Part shown: piece after piece, positions 62,823-64,000 of the stretch
How the letters are laid out: every line of letters starts with the position of its first letter
Numbering within the stretch: position 1 is the stretch's first letter
NCBI GenBank assembly: GCA_036877525.1
Contig: JAZGTH010000072.1
Span: 992,001 to 1,056,000 of the forward strand
Direction of reading: 5' to 3'
DNA: 64,000 nucleotides
From: Chromobotia macracanthus
Taxonomy: Eukaryota; Chordata; Actinopteri; Cypriniformes; Botiidae
Program-made: the position numbers and the translations under genes
Notes under the pieces: generated by a model
Told to the model about the DNA's origin: nothing
The model's input: only the letters and a program-made list of their open reading frames with translations
Databases searched by the model: none

Positions 62823-62932
62823 AGATAGATAATTAGGTAGGTAGACAGATGAACAGATAGATAGATGCACAAACAGGCACATGCATAAAACAGATGAATG
62901 GATGGATGGATGGATGGACGGACAGACAGATA
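62823..62932 (+). repeat. Compound GATA/GATG/GACA microsatellite
   Basis: GATA, GTAG and GACA units, then a GGAT run and GGAC/AGAC units; highly interrupted. Confidence 0.85.
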
Positions 62933-63269
62933 CTCAGTGCTATTAAACAAAGCACTGCCAGACCTGTCAGAGATTTGAGGGTTGGATCTTTTGCCAGTAG
63001 TAACAGAATGTGAGTCAAAGCTGTAACATTCTGTACAGTAATCCCAGTGTTTGGATCATTTAAAGCTGCAGAGAAACATTTAGGAATAACAGTGTAGGAG
63101 TAGCTGTATTATTTGCAACATTAGAAATGTACATATCCTCAACTTCATTACAAAGTGTGTGGGTGTTAAGTGTGCAATCTTATCTGACCTGGACAGCTAA
63201 AATAGACTCCCACCGCCATTGAAAATGTACAGCGTGTGTGTGTGATGAGGGGGAGCTGCTGGTGAGGGT

Positions 63270-63271
<2 letters not shown>

Positions 63272-63311
<40 letters not shown>
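63272..63311 (+). repeat. (GA)n microsatellite
   Basis: About 40 bp of pure GA. Confidence 0.95.
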
Positions 63312-63313
<2 letters not shown>

Positions 63314-63642
63314 TGTTTCTCTGATAAATATGAGCCTCAGCTAGATGATATACATATTTTAGCTACATTTTAATATTTTTCACCCTTTAGACCACATTTA
63401 ATATTGCAATATTTGTATTTCAGCTAAAACAGCTGAAAAGGGTGATTTTTAATCATAGGAACTATCATTTCAAGCAAACAGCCAATATAGCCTAATGCAT
63501 TCAAAAGTCTGTTATTAATTTCCATCTCAGAAGGAGTTTTAATCTGCATGCTGCTCTTAGCTCCCTATAGTTTTCATCAGTAATATTAAGTATGCTGCAG
63601 ATCTGGCGACCTAAATGAGCATCCTCCAGGGCTATGGATCTC

Positions 63643-63663
63643 ACAGCTGTCCGTGGTCCTGAA
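63643..63663 (-). promoter_or_regulatory. RE1-like (REST) motif 1 of 3
   Basis: On the plus strand it reads AGCTGTCCGTGGTCCTGAA after two bases. Against the reverse-orientation RE1 (GGCGCTGTCC-NN-GGTGCTGAA) it keeps both half-site cores, with a few substitutions including G to C in the second half. Confidence 0.5.
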
Positions 63664-63745
63664 ATCCAGGCATGCAATAAAATCCTGTATTAATCAGTGC
63701 CTAACATTCAGCAGATCCTGTTGAAGCAGCGTATTAGGGAACCCT

Positions 63746-63766
63746 AGAGCTGTCCTTGGTGCTGAT
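63746..63766 (-). promoter_or_regulatory. RE1-like (REST) motif 2 of 3
   Basis: On the plus strand it reads AGAGCTGTCCTTGGTGCTGA plus T. It differs from the reverse-orientation RE1 consensus at three outer positions only and is the best of the three. Half-site spacing is canonical. Confidence 0.65.
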
Positions 63767-63880
63767 ATTTTGTCATTTCATTTGGTGCTCAGTATGAAGG
63801 ACTAACATAATGAAAAGTGCTATGTTTGACAGTTCCCTCAATATAAATAGAAGTCACCTGTTGCTGTATTAGTCAGTGCA

Positions 63881-63901
63881 GGAGCTGTCCGTGGTCCTGA
63901 C
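63881..63901 (-). promoter_or_regulatory. RE1-like (REST) motif 3 of 3
   Basis: On the plus strand it reads GGAGCTGTCCGTGGTCCTGA plus C. It has the same GTCC core in the second half as motif 1. The flank CCTGTTG...GTATTAG before it also precedes motif 2, suggesting the motifs arose by tandem duplication. Confidence 0.55.
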
Positions 63902-64000
63902 GTTGAGGTGTCACGCTTACTACAGTGCAAGGCAGCTCTGTGTTGATATTCCTCAGAATTTCTATTTTCATACTTTATGATTGGCTGTGCTATTTGCATT

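Larger units (their letters stand above)
42968..64000 (+). other. Presumed rtn4rl1 intron 1 (5' part)
   Basis: More than 21 kb without a recognisable exon on either strand. It contains microsatellites, SINEs, MITEs, a 22-bp minisatellite and a terminal cluster of RE1-like motifs, listed separately. Stretches between these are ordinary AT-rich sequence. Repeat-free segments at about 46380-46545 and 54340-54560 have homeodomain-type AT words and could be conserved non-coding elements. Confidence 0.5.

Overview
This window is vertebrate nuclear DNA, most likely from a cyprinid-type teleost. Coding sequence sits in small exons with GT-AG introns. The DNA is AT-rich and CpG-poor outside promoters, microsatellites are abundant, and several interspersed repeats are of kinds typical of carp and zebrafish relatives. 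The gene set matches the vertebrate block found at human 17p13.3: SMG6, MIR212/MIR132, OVCA2 and RTN4RL1. No bacterial or viral gene organisation is visible.

Layout. (1) 1113-11327, minus strand: a complete smg6, the nonsense-mediated-decay endonuclease. I could resolve it into 19 coding exons with consistent phases, giving 1601 codons plus stop. (2) 11.3-17.5 kb: smg6 promoter, then a long intergenic stretch dominated by polypyrimidine/polypurine repeats, including a 483-bp CT tract. (3) 17.56-18.1 kb: a tract with no CpG depletion and nearly even base composition, unlike its flanks. (4) 18.4-21.9 kb, plus strand: the mir-212/mir-132 locus, with a CRE-like site and TATA boxes, a probable non-coding first exon and splice sites, a near-perfect RE1 (REST) element, and both hairpins. 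(5) 26436-27408, minus strand: ovca2, a two-exon serine hydrolase of 226 aa. (6) 27.4-42.1 kb: a gene-poor stretch of repeats and possible non-coding elements. (7) 42.1-42.97 kb: a CpG-rich promoter zone with the 13-nt first coding exon of rtn4rl1 on the plus strand and a possible divergent exon on the minus strand. (8) 42968-64000: apparently rtn4rl1 intron 1, full of satellites, SINEs and MITEs, and ending in a cluster of three RE1-like motifs.

The main themes are as follows. smg6 is inverted relative to its mammalian neighbours, so its promoter rather than its 3' end faces the miRNA cluster. dph1 is not detectable in its expected slot between ovca2 and rtn4rl1. REST-type elements occur at two neuron-associated loci in the window: one upstream of mir-212/132, and a triple cluster inside the presumed rtn4rl1 intron. 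I found no previously unknown enzymatic or defence system. The least explained items are the RE1 triplet, the compositionally anomalous tract at 17.6-18.1 kb, and the unassigned minus-strand exon candidates at 40.5-42.6 kb.
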